From contig JAIOYF010000016.1 of NCBI GenBank assembly GCA_021741245.1, positions 1-64,000 on the forward strand: a stretch of DNA of 64,000 nt. The letters run 5' to 3'. This DNA is from Paracoccaceae bacterium. GTDB lineage: Bacteria > Pseudomonadota > Alphaproteobacteria > Rhodobacterales > Rhodobacteraceae. The first letter of the stretch is position 1; every line of letters starts with the position of its first letter. The notes below the pieces were generated by a model that worked only from the letters and a program-made list of their open reading frames with translations, did not search any database and had not been told where the DNA came from. This document shows, in pieces, positions 24,427 to 32,610 of the stretch. The position numbers and the translations under genes are program-made.

Positions 24427-25163
24427 GGTTCGGCATGTCCTGCGTTCCATGTGGCGTCCCGCTCATTCCCAACCGACGCGCCACTGAGCAGCATCAGGCG
24501 ATGCGGCTTTGTCACCGTGATCAGACAACGGGTGCTTTTCTGAATGCCCTGCCGTTCCCACATCGACAAGATCCGGCTGACCGTGTGCACGGTGGTGCCG
24601 GTCATGTCTGCAATGTTCTGGCGGCTGACCGGAAAACCGATCTCGACCCCACCAAGGACCTTGCGCCCAGATTGAACGACCATCCGAAGCAGCGCACAGG
24701 CAATCCGCTGTTCCACCAACTTTGTCGACAACTCGACGATCCGCGCGCTCATCTCATCGGAACGTGCGCCAAAGGCGCGCAGCGTCTCAGTCGCAAACCC
24801 ATCATATTTCGCCGAAAAACCCGACCAGAGGGTGTTCGGCCATGACAGGACAAGGCAGGGATCGGCGGTGATCGCCGATGTCTGATGTCTGGCCTGCCCC
24901 AGCGCGGTTCCAATGCCAAAAACCTGACCCGGCTGGATGTGAAGCACGATGATCTGGTCACCTTCAACGGTCAGTCTGGAAAACCGGATGTGGCCGGAAA
25001 AAAGCAGATGAAAGCGCCGCACGGGCTGGCCTTCGTCAAACACGGCAACCCCGGTGTCAAAGCACCTGACCTCGGCCAAAGCCAGCGCCTCTTGTACCTG
25101 CCGCGCGTCAACACGGTGGAAGGGCGGCGTCTGGCCAAGTGATGTTGCCGTGGGGAATTTCAT
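24339..25163 (-). CDS. nnrR: Crp/Fnr-family nitric-oxide regulator (NnrR/Dnr type)
   Basis: A 274-residue regulator: cyclic-nucleotide-like domain (FDTGVAVFDEGQPVRRFHLLFSGHIRFSRLT), long dimer helix, and helix-turn-helix VSRQNIADMTGTTVHTVSRILSMWE. It lacks the N-terminal cysteines of Fnr, so like Dnr/NnrR it probably senses NO via heme. The ATG at 25163 has GGGAGA upstream. The frame extends about 45 residues past the usual family end (after LSGAS) into the antisense of the DUF1858 gene; a single-base shift near 24470 would give a stop at the normal place, so the tail may be non-native. It should control nor, nir and paz through the TTG-N8-CAA boxes. Confidence 0.82.
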   Translation of the reverse strand: MKFPTATSLGQTPPFHRVDARQVQEALALAEVRCFDTGVAVFDEGQPVRRFHLLFSGHIRFSRLTVEGDQIIVLHIQPGQVFGIGTALGQARHQTSAITADPCLVLSWPNTLWSGFSAKYDGFATETLRAFGARSDEMSARIVELSTKLVEQRIACALLRMVVQSGRKVLGGVEIGFPVSRQNIADMTGTTVHTVSRILSMWERQGIQKSTRCLITVTKPHRLMLLSGASVGNERDATWNAGHAEPYVLNAAARNSARKSDSSSPYSAQASITV

Positions 25164-25178
25164 CGGAGTCTCCCAAGG

Positions 25179-25192
25179 TTGCGCCGGAACAA
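25179..25192. promoter_or_regulatory. Nnr/Dnr-type box between nnrR and nnrS
   Basis: TTGCGCCGGAACAA, TTG-N8-CAA with flanking G and C extending the dyad. It is centred 23 nt upstream of the nnrR start (possible autoregulation or repression) and about 175 nt upstream of the nnrS start. Confidence 0.5.
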
Positions 25193-25360
25193 CGACGCTG
25201 GCCGCCACGAAAAGGCAGGGTTCTGGGGTACATGGCTACTGAAGATTGGGCGCGGATATCGGCGTCTGACCGCCCGTGTTTTTCAACAGGGGTAGGGCCC
25301 GATCTCTTTCGGCGAGCATACCCTTTTTTGATACAACTTCCAATGGAAAGAAGAAACGGC

Positions 25361-26548
25361 ATGAACAAACAGAACCCTGCGCCCTATTCCGGTCCCGCCT
25401 TGTTTAGCCACGGCTTTCGGCCGCTCTTTCTTGTGGCTGGCATATTTGCGGCTCTGGTGGTGCCGTTGTGGATGGTGATCTGGACTGGCGATCTTGTGTT
25501 GGACGGTCCGTTTTACGGGCTGGACTGGCATATCCATGAAATGCTGTTTGGCTATACCTCTGCCGTAATCGCGGGATTCCTGTTCACCGCCATTCCGAAT
25601 TGGACCGGACGCATGCCAACGCGCGGCTGGCCGTTGATGGTGCTGACGGCACTTTGGCTGCTCGGGCGTTTGGCAGTGGCGGGCGCACTTGGTCTTGGGC
25701 CAGTCGCGGTGATGGTGGTTGACTGCGCCTTCATGGCGGCGATCGGGGCGATGGTCACAGTTGAGATTGTGGCCGGGCGCAATTGGAGCAATCTGAAGGT
25801 CGTGGCTCCGGTGCTGCTTTACCTTGTCTCCAATGTCATCTTTCACCTTGAGGTGATGGTGTCGGGGACGGCCGACTATGGCCGTCGCATGGGAATTGCG
25901 ATGGTGGTGATGCTGATCTTGTTGATCGGTGGGCGGATCATCCCAAGCTTTACCCGCAATTGGCTGGTCAAGCAGTCGCCAAAGCCCGGCGCGCTGCCGG
26001 TGCCGTTCGGTCGGTTTGACGCGGTCAGCCTTGGCACGGTGCTGCTGGCCGTGTTGGTCTGGGTGATTTGGCCGCTGTCGCTGCTGACGGGGGGCTTGTT
26101 GGTGTTGGCCGGTCTGGGACAGGGCGCGCGGATGCTGCGCTGGCGGGGGTGGCGGGTCTGGTCCTCACCGCTGGTCTTGATGCTGCATGTGGCGTTCGGC
26201 TTCATTCCGGCCGGATTGGTGGCACTGGGACTGGCCGCGCTGGGGGTCTGGCCCGCCGCAAGCGGATTTCATCTTCTGGGGATCGGCGGGTTTGGTGGCA
26301 TGACGCTTGCGGTGATGATGCGCGCCTCGCTTGGTCACACCGGGCGCGATTTGCGGGCAGGCCCAGCCTTGACCCTGGCCTTTGCCTGTGTGGCGCTGGC
26401 GGCCATTGTACGGGTGGCAGCACCGCTGCCCTCGGGTCTGTGGATCGCGGCGCTTCTCTGGGCGACTGGCTTTCTGATCTTTGTCTGGCGATTTGCGCCT
26501 GTGTTGAGCGGTCCCAACCCTGCGCGCCGTCAGCCAAATGGCCGCTAA
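25361..26548 (+). CDS. nnrS: NnrS-family heme-copper membrane protein
   Basis: A 395-residue polytopic protein (about twelve spans) of the NnrS family, with ALFSHGFRPLFLVAGIFAAL at the N-terminus, WHIHEMLFGYTSAVIAGFLFTAIPNWTGR and GGRIIPSFTRNWL. NnrS contains heme and copper and protects cells from NO-derived iron nitrosyl complexes. The start is placed at ATG 25361 where the family begins; upstream in-frame codons to 25139 would add a non-family extension across the regulatory region. It converges on the second Crp/Fnr regulator with only 2 nt between stops. Confidence 0.85.
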   Translation: MNKQNPAPYSGPALFSHGFRPLFLVAGIFAALVVPLWMVIWTGDLVLDGPFYGLDWHIHEMLFGYTSAVIAGFLFTAIPNWTGRMPTRGWPLMVLTALWLLGRLAVAGALGLGPVAVMVVDCAFMAAIGAMVTVEIVAGRNWSNLKVVAPVLLYLVSNVIFHLEVMVSGTADYGRRMGIAMVVMLILLIGGRIIPSFTRNWLVKQSPKPGALPVPFGRFDAVSLGTVLLAVLVWVIWPLSLLTGGLLVLAGLGQGARMLRWRGWRVWSSPLVLMLHVAFGFIPAGLVALGLAALGVWPAASGFHLLGIGGFGGMTLAVMMRASLGHTGRDLRAGPALTLAFACVALAAIVRVAAPLPSGLWIAALLWATGFLIFVWRFAPVLSGPNPARRQPNGR

Positions 26549-26550
26549 GG

Positions 26551-27246
26551 TCAAGCGGTTGTGCCGCTCAGGATGACCAGCCTGTGCGGCGCGGTGACCG
26601 TGATCTTGCGGCGTTCCGACATCACAATGCCGTCGCGTTCCCATCCGCTGAGCAATCGGCTGACGGTGTGCAGCGTGGTGCCGGTCATGTCCGAGATGTT
26701 CTGCCGGGTGATCGGCAGGCCGATCTCGACTCCGCCCTCCACCTTGCGCCCGGTCTGGGTGACCAGACGCAAGATGGCGCAGGCCACGCGCTGTTCCACT
26801 GCTTGCGTCGCCAGTTCGACGATGCGGTTGTTCATCTCACCCACGCGTTCGCCAACCACCTTGTAGGTCTCGGTGGCGAAACCCTCATAGCGTTCGGTGA
26901 ACTGGGCCCACATCCGGTTTGGCCATGCCAGCGCCAGACACTCATCTGCCGTCATCGCCGTGGCGGGATAGGTGATGCGCCCCAGTGCCGCCCCGATGCC
27001 GAACAACTGGCCGGGCGCGATGTGCAAGGCGATGATCTGATCGCCGCCGGGTGTGGTGCGGATCACCCGGATATGGCCATCGAGCAGCAGAAAGAAACGC
27101 TCCACCGGCATCCCTTCGCTGAACACCGCCACCCCGGCATCGAAACGCAGGGGCGCGGCCGTGTCCAGAATCTCGCGGATTTGCGGGCGCGAAAGTTTGC
27201 GAAATGGCGGCAGGCTGGTCAGCAGGCTTTCGTCAAGTTTCTTCAC
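26551..27246 (-). CDS. Crp/Fnr-family regulator, second NnrR/Dnr-like copy
   Basis: A 231-residue regulator with the same layout as the one at 24339 (nucleotide-like sensor domain, dimer helix, helix-turn-helix ITRQNISDMTGTTLHTVSRLLSGWE) and a normal family end (LVILSGTTA). There are no Fnr cysteines. The best start is GTG at 27246, with GGAGG seven bases upstream; an upstream TTG at 27276 would lie inside the box at 27263-27276. The two regulators are clear paralogues, close enough to suspect local duplication and division of labour. It is divergent from pseudoazurin. Confidence 0.82.
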   Translation of the reverse strand: MKKLDESLLTSLPPFRKLSRPQIREILDTAAPLRFDAGVAVFSEGMPVERFFLLLDGHIRVIRTTPGGDQIIALHIAPGQLFGIGAALGRITYPATAMTADECLALAWPNRMWAQFTERYEGFATETYKVVGERVGEMNNRIVELATQAVEQRVACAILRLVTQTGRKVEGGVEIGLPITRQNISDMTGTTLHTVSRLLSGWERDGIVMSERRKITVTAPHRLVILSGTTA

Positions 27247-27262
27247 TGCAAAGCCTCCGATG

Positions 27263-27276
27263 TTGTGGCAGCACAA
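27263..27276. promoter_or_regulatory. Nnr/Dnr-type box between the regulator gene and pseudoazurin
   Basis: TTGTGGCAGCACAA inside GTTGT-N6-ACAAC, nearly the same as the norC box. It is centred about 77 nt upstream of the pseudoazurin ATG (activation distance) and only 17 nt from the divergent regulator start (likely repression or autoregulation). Confidence 0.65.
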
Positions 27277-27346
27277 CGAGCCGACCGCGACATTAGCCTA
27301 GAACGGGGGCAAGACCAATCGCTTCTGTTCCCTGAAAGGACACGCC

Positions 27347-27781
27347 ATGTTCCCGAACCTGATCGCCGCCAGCATTGCCGTTCTGCTGATGGCCCCCGCA
27401 GCCGATGCGGAAAACTTTGATGTGAAAATGCTCAACAAAGGGGCCGAAGGCGCGATGGTGTTCGAACCTGCCTTCGTTCAGGCTGCCGTTGGCGACACCA
27501 TCACCTTTATCTCCACCGACAAGGGCCACAATGCCGAAAACATCAAGGGCATGCTGCCCGAAGGCGTTGAGACGTTCAAAAGCGGCATGGGCAAGGATTA
27601 TGTCCTGACCCTGAACGCAGAGGGTTTATATGGGGTGAAATGCACCCCGCATTACACCATGGGCATGGTCGCGCTGATCCAGGCCGGTGCCCCTGTCAAC
27701 AAAGACGCGGTGACGGCACTGGTCCTGAAGGGCAAGGCGAAGACGCGGTTCGAGCCGTTGTTGGCGCAAGTGGCCGAGTAA
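27347..27781 (+). CDS. Pseudoazurin
   Basis: A 144-residue periplasmic type-1 copper protein. Signal peptide residues 1-21 (ending AADA), mature start [11 protein letters not shown]. Copper ligands are His61 (in KGHNAEN), Cys99, His102 and Met107 (in CTPHYTMGM). Pseudoazurin carries electrons from the bc1 complex to copper nitrite reductase and nitric oxide reductase, both encoded in this cluster. The Nnr-type box upstream supports co-regulation, and a strong terminator follows the gene. Confidence 0.93.
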   Translation: MFPNLIAASIAVLLMAPAADAENFDVKMLNKGAEGAMVFEPAFVQAAVGDTITFISTDKGHNAENIKGMLPEGVETFKSGMGKDYVLTLNAEGLYGVKCTPHYTMGMVALIQAGAPVNKDAVTALVLKGKAKTRFEPLLAQVAE

Positions 27782-27803
27782 CTGATTGCGCAATAACATG
27801 AAG

Positions 27804-27830
27804 GGCGGCCTTGATGATGGGCCGCCTTTT
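27804..27830 (+). terminator. Rho-independent terminator of pseudoazurin
   Basis: Stem GGCGGCC / GGCCGCC with a 9-nt loop, followed directly by TTTT, 23 nt after the stop codon. Confidence 0.8.
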
Positions 27831-28108
27831 ACACATCAAGCAAATCTTCCCTGCAGTCGGGATAGGTGACTGCTTTGCGGACGAAGCTGACGTTTGATAT
27901 CCGCAAACCGTAAGGCACAGACAACCCATGCCTCCCCCTTTGCGAGTGTGTGGCTTGCCCTGGTGTCGTCGTCTGATTGAGCCTTAATGGATCATTGATC
28001 TTGGCGCGACGGCTGGCGTAGCCGACGTGGGAGAGTCCCGTTACAAAGAGCACGAAAGGAAGCCCGCAGGGCTCCAGCTTTTACCCAGCTCCCTTTGGAA
28101 AAGACAAT
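27831..28108. other. Gap between pseudoazurin and the VPLPA protein, no gene seen
   Basis: This stretch lies between two terminators. A minus-strand open frame of 74 codons here has no recognisable product and no good ribosome site. A short dyad (GAAGCCCGCAGGGCTCC, near 28060) is present but its role is unclear. Confidence 0.5.
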
Positions 28109-28133
28109 CGCTCCGGTTTTCCCGGAGCGATGC
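28109..28133 (-). terminator. Rho-independent terminator of the choice-of-anchor-F gene
   Basis: Perfect 10-bp stem ATCGCTCCGG / CCGGAGCGAT with a 5-nt loop; on the minus strand it is followed by TGTCTTTTCC. It lies 30 nt past the stop of the minus-strand gene. Confidence 0.75.
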
Positions 28134-28162
28134 AGGTCTTGAAACTCTTTTCGATCCCCGCC

Positions 28163-29371
28163 TCAAGCGGCCGTTGCACGGCGCCGGCGAAGCGCGGCCA
28201 GCATCCCCAGCCCGCCGACAAGCAGTATGCCACCCGCAGGCAGGGGAACCACCGCTGCCGGTGCAGCAAGGACTGTCGTCCGAAGCGTGAACTCGGACCC
28301 TGTAAAGCCGCTTCCCAGTTCGATCGCAAAGTTCAGGTTCAGGTTCGCCAGATCCTCGATCGAGCCCTGCGAGAACAGGCTCCCAAACTCGGGGAACATG
28401 CCATTGACCAAGTCATCGTAGGTGCCGAAGGTTTGCCAGACCGCCTCGTCGAGAGAATACGGATCGTCGTCGCCGTCGATGGCCCTGCGCGCTTCCCACA
28501 AACCGTCGGGTGTCAACCACGCCATCAGCAGATTGTCTGTGAGCGGGTCGGCATCAAAGTCCCAGAACGCGCCCAAAGGAACATCCTCCTGGGACATCCA
28601 ATCACCGAAATAGCTGCCATAGGGTCCGTAGAACCCGAGGCTCTCCAAAGTGGTATCACTCAGGGCGACCTCATAACCTGTCCTTTGCGGCTCGAAGAAA
28701 CCGTCAAGGGTAAAATTTGGATTGTCGCTGGCATCCCCGAACAGGCCGAAGGGGAACTGGGAATTGGCGGGTCCGCTGCCAGTCGGTTGCGCGGTGAAGG
28801 CAGACGAGAACTTGACTGCGCTGTCCATTGCGGCAGCAACGAAGCCATCTCCGACACCGGTTCCGAGTTCGAGCATGAAACCGGAAAGCGACTGCCCGGT
28901 CACGTTGATCAGCCTATGAAACACCTGATAGACAGACGTTGCGTCGCTGGCGGCGGTATCGAAGACGAGATCGACAGGACCGAAGCCGGTCATCTGCTGC
29001 TTGATGCGTTTGCCGCTTTGAAACGGGCTGGTACAGGTTGCCCCCGGGTTTGACGTCATCAGACAGCCCGTCAGTTCAAGATCGGTGGGGCCGCTGTCAT
29101 TGTAGGTTTCGGGCTGGACCTTGATGCCGGGGGCAAGTGCCTCGGGTGGAGTGAACACAATCCTGCCAGATGTGGTCGATGCCGGATCGGCGGGATCGCC
29201 ATCGTATATTACGCTGGCCCCCGTTTCATAGTCGACAGGTGTGTCGCCGACATCAACGTTCGCAAGGTCCCACGCCGTTATTGTCGCCCCACTTGCAACA
29301 ATCGGGAAGAACGCAGCTATCGTTGCGCAAGAGAGCGTAGAACACAGTTCTCGAAGTGAGTTCTTGGTCAT
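28163..29371 (-). CDS. Choice-of-anchor-F exported protein with VPLPA C-terminal sorting tail
   Basis: A 402-residue secreted protein. N-terminal signal peptide ends near SGATITAW; the middle has the choice-of-anchor-F pattern (TGCLMTSNPGATCTSPFQSGKRIKQQMTGFGPVDLVFDT, VYQVFHRLINVTGQSLSGF); the C-terminus is VVPLPAGGILLVGGLGMLAALRRRRATAA, a VPLPA motif, one membrane span and an arginine cluster. Such tails are processed and anchored by exosortase-type systems in Rhodobacterales; no sorting enzyme is in the window. It sits between pseudoazurin and nirV but has its own terminator, so it need not belong to the denitrification regulon. Function unknown. Confidence 0.8.
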   Translation of the reverse strand: MTKNSLRELCSTLSCATIAAFFPIVASGATITAWDLANVDVGDTPVDYETGASVIYDGDPADPASTTSGRIVFTPPEALAPGIKVQPETYNDSGPTDLELTGCLMTSNPGATCTSPFQSGKRIKQQMTGFGPVDLVFDTAASDATSVYQVFHRLINVTGQSLSGFMLELGTGVGDGFVAAAMDSAVKFSSAFTAQPTGSGPANSQFPFGLFGDASDNPNFTLDGFFEPQRTGYEVALSDTTLESLGFYGPYGSYFGDWMSQEDVPLGAFWDFDADPLTDNLLMAWLTPDGLWEARRAIDGDDDPYSLDEAVWQTFGTYDDLVNGMFPEFGSLFSQGSIEDLANLNLNFAIELGSGFTGSEFTLRTTVLAAPAAVVPLPAGGILLVGGLGMLAALRRRRATAA

Positions 29372-29659
29372 TATCAGTCCCCTATTTACAAAAAATACGC
29401 CCGGAAACGTGGAAGCGCGATTGTGGTCAACTCACGAATCGCACCTTGTCTATATCGAAATGCAAATATTCGAATTTTAATATATAATATGCCTTCAGTC
29501 ATATGGAAGCAATAAAAATATTTGACTATCTGCGGTGAGTCGTGGGGCGGATGAGCCGATGATGCGGGCGCTGAAAGAGATGGCTCTCCGCCTTCCGTGT
29601 ATGGGATGTTGTGGTCGTCGCTATGGCCTGAGATGGGCTCAAACCTATTGCCGTTTCCC

Positions 29660-30463
29660 TCACCCCTCGCGCACCAGCCGGAACCCCAGATAATCCGGCG
29701 GCACGCCTGCCGCACAGCCGCCTGACCGCGCGTCGCGGATGAAGTCGATCACAAAGGCGCGGTGTTTGCCTTGCACGGCGCGCACGCCACAATAGGCCGA
29801 TTGGGTTGCGATGCTCGCGCCGTCGGGGCTCAGCGTCCCGTTCTGAAAGCAGGTCTCGGTCCATTCCCAGACGTTCCCAGCCATATCTGCCACACCTGCG
29901 GTGTTATCCCCGAAATGCCCGATCGGATGGGCCTCAAGGTCGGCCTCGCCGCGTAACTCCACCTCACGCAAGTAGGCGGCGATCCAGCGGCGTGAGGGGT
30001 CAGAGCCATTGGCGTCTTCGGAAAACCCGTCCTCGCTGCCGCGGTCTGCCGCTGCACGCAGCCATTCGGCGTCGGTCGGCAGACGCCAGTGCTGCCCGGT
30101 GCGCGCCGAGAGCCAGAGGGCATAGGCCGTGGCATCGGTGAAATTGACGCCTGTCTGGGCAAAGTCCGCCCGCCCCTTGGAAGGTATAGCCGGGCAGGCA
30201 TCCTCGGCCGCGCAAAGCGTATAGTTCGCCTCGCTGACGTGGTGTTTCATGATGTCGAGGGCGCTTGAATTTTGTCGGAACCGGGGGGCGTCGACGACGC
30301 GGGTGCCCTGTCGAAACGCGCCTGCCGGACGGTAATCCTGCAAGGCGGCTGCCAGATGTACGGTTTCGGGGGCCGCAAGGCGAATTGTGGGGGCGGGCCA
30401 AAGCACCGTGACAGCCCCAAGGGCGGCGACCAAGAGGGATGCACCTGCGATGTGACGTTTCAT
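29660..30463 (-). CDS. nirV: NirV, formylglycine-generating-enzyme-like protein
   Basis: A 267-residue exported or membrane-anchored protein (MKRHIAGASLLVAALGAVTVLWP) with a SUMF1/FGE-sulfatase fold: LPTDAEWLRAAADRG, GVADMAGNVWEWTETCF and the terminal YLGFRLVREG. NirV is the conserved companion of nirK in denitrifying Rhodobacteraceae; it is presumed to help mature or couple nitrite reductase, but its activity is not established. The start at 30463 has GGAGGG five bases upstream. It lies 67 nt after nirK on the same strand. The 288 nt downstream (29372-29659) hold no visible gene. Confidence 0.85.
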   Translation of the reverse strand: MKRHIAGASLLVAALGAVTVLWPAPTIRLAAPETVHLAAALQDYRPAGAFRQGTRVVDAPRFRQNSSALDIMKHHVSEANYTLCAAEDACPAIPSKGRADFAQTGVNFTDATAYALWLSARTGQHWRLPTDAEWLRAAADRGSEDGFSEDANGSDPSRRWIAAYLREVELRGEADLEAHPIGHFGDNTAGVADMAGNVWEWTETCFQNGTLSPDGASIATQSAYCGVRAVQGKHRAFVIDFIRDARSGGCAAGVPPDYLGFRLVREG

Positions 30464-30530
30464 GACTGCCCTCCAGATGAAAATGGGCAGGCCCAAAGCC
30501 GGGACTGCCCAAAGGTCTTGATCGCCAGAG

Positions 30531-31682
30531 TTACGGCAGCGCTGTCCGGCCTTCATGCGCCACATCGTATTCGACCGGGGCCACCACCTGTTCCATCAGG
30601 TCGTTGTTCCAGTCGCCGCCGACGATGATATGCGCCGTGGCGCCCAGATTGACCGCCTCGATCAGGTTGTGGTTGACGTAGGCATAGACGCCGGGTTGCA
30701 AGAAGGTATAGAGCGCCGCCCCTGCAGAACCGCCGCGAATGAACCACGTTTCCAGATCACGTTCCGGCGCGTTGTTGAACTTGCCCGTCTCCCAGACCAG
30801 ATCGCCATGCCCGCCAATCAGGTGCGGGCGGGTGTCGCGGTTGGCCTGAGAGTGGATGAACAACACCCGTTCGCCCTGTTCCGCCGTTAGCGCCTTGTCC
30901 CCGGTCAGTGCCCCCACACGACCGTTGAATACCACATGCGACGGAATCAGACCGTTCATCACCGCCAGCGTATCGGAATAGCTTTCGCCTGCGTCGGCAA
31001 AGCGCATGTAGGCCCCATCTTCGCCGCGTGGGATGTAGAAGTCATTCTCGCCAATGTAGTAAACCTTGTCATAGGACACTGGCTGTCCCAGATGATCCTT
31101 CAGCCCGTCACGCGGCAGCACCATGATGGCACCGGACATCCCCGACACCACATGCCAGGGAATCATCGGGCCGCCCGGTGCGCAGTGGTAGACAAACACC
31201 CCCGGCCGCGTCGCCTTGAACCGCAGCACCGCCTTTTCGCCGGGGTTGACCAGCGTCAAGGATCCGCCACCAAGCGCGCCAGTGGCGGCATGGAAGTCGA
31301 TGTTGTGCTGCATCATGTTTTCTGGCGGGTTGAACAGCGCCAGTTCGACATAGTCGCCCTCATGCACCACCATCAGCGGCCCGGGAACCGATCCGTTGAA
31401 CGTCATTGCCTGAATCCAGGCATCCTCGTCGACCTGCAGTTCCTTCTCGATGATCTTCATTTCGAATTCGATGATCTGCGGGCCGACCGTCGCCACCTGT
31501 TCATGCGCATGCACAAACGGCGGGGCGACAAGTTTAACCTTGCGGCGGGTCAGGGCCGACAGATCGACCGGGGCGGCACCTGAGGTGTCCATCACCTCTT
31601 CCGCCTCAACGGAGGTTTTCAGAACATAGGGCGAGGCAGCTACCAAGGCGGCCCCCATCAATGCAGCGCGTCTGGTCAGCAT
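30531..31682 (-). CDS. nirK: Copper-containing nitrite reductase NirK
   Basis: A 383-residue periplasmic enzyme with a twin-arginine-like leader ([16 protein letters not shown]). Type-1 copper ligands are His126, Cys167, His177 and Met182; type-2 ligands are His131, His166 and His338; the catalytic Asp129 and His287 are present. It reduces nitrite to NO in a homotrimer, taking electrons from the pseudoazurin encoded nearby. The TTG-N8-CAA box at 31744-31757, 68 nt upstream, fits NnrR-type activation. The gene is complete and should be functional. Confidence 0.95.
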   Translation of the reverse strand: MLTRRAALMGAALVAASPYVLKTSVEAEEVMDTSGAAPVDLSALTRRKVKLVAPPFVHAHEQVATVGPQIIEFEMKIIEKELQVDEDAWIQAMTFNGSVPGPLMVVHEGDYVELALFNPPENMMQHNIDFHAATGALGGGSLTLVNPGEKAVLRFKATRPGVFVYHCAPGGPMIPWHVVSGMSGAIMVLPRDGLKDHLGQPVSYDKVYYIGENDFYIPRGEDGAYMRFADAGESYSDTLAVMNGLIPSHVVFNGRVGALTGDKALTAEQGERVLFIHSQANRDTRPHLIGGHGDLVWETGKFNNAPERDLETWFIRGGSAGAALYTFLQPGVYAYVNHNLIEAVNLGATAHIIVGGDWNNDLMEQVVAPVEYDVAHEGRTALP

Positions 31683-31743
31683 CTTGTTTCCTTTCGGGAT
31701 AAGGTCGTTTCCCGAAACCTAACTTGTTGGCTGCCGGCCTTCG

Positions 31744-31757
31744 TTGTGCCGCAACAA
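31744..31757. promoter_or_regulatory. Nnr/Dnr-type box of nirK
   Basis: TTGTGCCGCAACAA inside GTTGT-N6-ACAAC, centred 68 nt before the nirK ATG, the same spacing as at norC. The IS21-family element begins only 63 nt further out. Confidence 0.7.
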
Positions 31758-32197
31758 CGTTTCACGCTGATACGGCCATCGGAGATGGAGCGTGCGATAC
31801 GGTCGCGTATCCGCAAGAACTGTTGATTTTCACCCAGAACTGAGCCGGTTTTTTCACCGAGAAGTGAGCCAGCTCTGATTATGGATTTCGGTTCATGCTG
31901 GGGTCAAGATCTGTGTTATCTCCTTCTTTTTCTTTGCTGCGGATGCGGCGGCTGAGCTTGCCTTGAAGCGGGAGCTGTCGTTGCCGGTTTCAAGAATATG
32001 GCAGCGGTGGGTGAGGCGGTCGAGCAATGCCGTGGTCATCTTGGCGTCGCCAAAGACCGTGGCCCATTCGCTGAAGCTAAGGTTCGTGGTTATCACGACG
32101 CTGGTGCGTTCGTAGAGCTTGCTCAGCAGGTGGAACAGCAGCGCCCCGCCTGATGCGCAGAACGGCAGATAGCCCAACTCATCGAGGTCGACGAAGA

Positions 32198-32233
32198 TCA
32201 GAAAACGATCCGGGGGATCGTTTTCCTGAGGAG
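32198..32233. repeat. Palindromic micro-insertion, family B copy 1
   Basis: Perfect 11-bp stem GAAAACGATCC / GGATCGTTTTC around GGG (32201-32225). It interrupts istB between codons for LDL and [10 protein letters not shown]. Core TCC-GGG-GGA is shared with copy 2 at 32581. Confidence 0.7.
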
Positions 32234-32413
32234 GGGAGGTCCAGCTTGGTCAAGCCTTCGGCGATTTGCCCGGCCTTGCCCTTGGCCTTTTCCTGTTCGA
32301 GGGCGTTGACCAGTTCGATGGTCGAGTAGAAGCGAACTTTCCTGCGGTGATGCTCGATGGCTTGGATGCCGAGGGCGGTGGCAACATGGGTTTTGCCGGT
32401 TCCGGGACCGCCC

Positions 32414-32449
32414 CCTCTCGTGCATGTAAACATGCACTGCCGGGCAGCG
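32414..32449. repeat. Palindromic micro-insertion, family C copy 1
   Basis: Perfect 8-bp stem GTGCATGT / ACATGCAC (32420-32437, loop AA) flanked by CCTCTC and CTGCCGGGCA. It breaks istB just before its Walker A motif. The same flanks and a GCATG/CATGC stem recur at 33713-33752. Confidence 0.7.
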
Positions 32450-32575
32450 GATCAGGACTACGTTCTGAGCGCCATCCATGAACTCACAGCGATGAAGCGT
32501 CCGAACAGGAGCCTCGTTGATCTCGCTGGCAGCAAAGTCGAAGCCGGAGAGATCCTTGTAGGCCGGGGTGAGGAG

Positions 32576-32610
32576 GATCAGCGAACAGTCCGGGGGACTG
32601 TTTGCCCGAC
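32576..32610. repeat. Palindromic micro-insertion, family B copy 2
   Basis: Stem GCGAACAGTCC / GGACTGTTTGC around GGG (32581-32605, one mismatch). It interrupts istB after YHMKSA. Shares GATCAG on the left and the TCC-GGG-GGA core with copy 1. Confidence 0.7.

Noticed and set aside
26068-27420. A 450-codon plus-strand open frame
   Set aside because: It is an alternative frame of nnrS continuing as antisense of a Crp/Fnr gene; no coherent protein.
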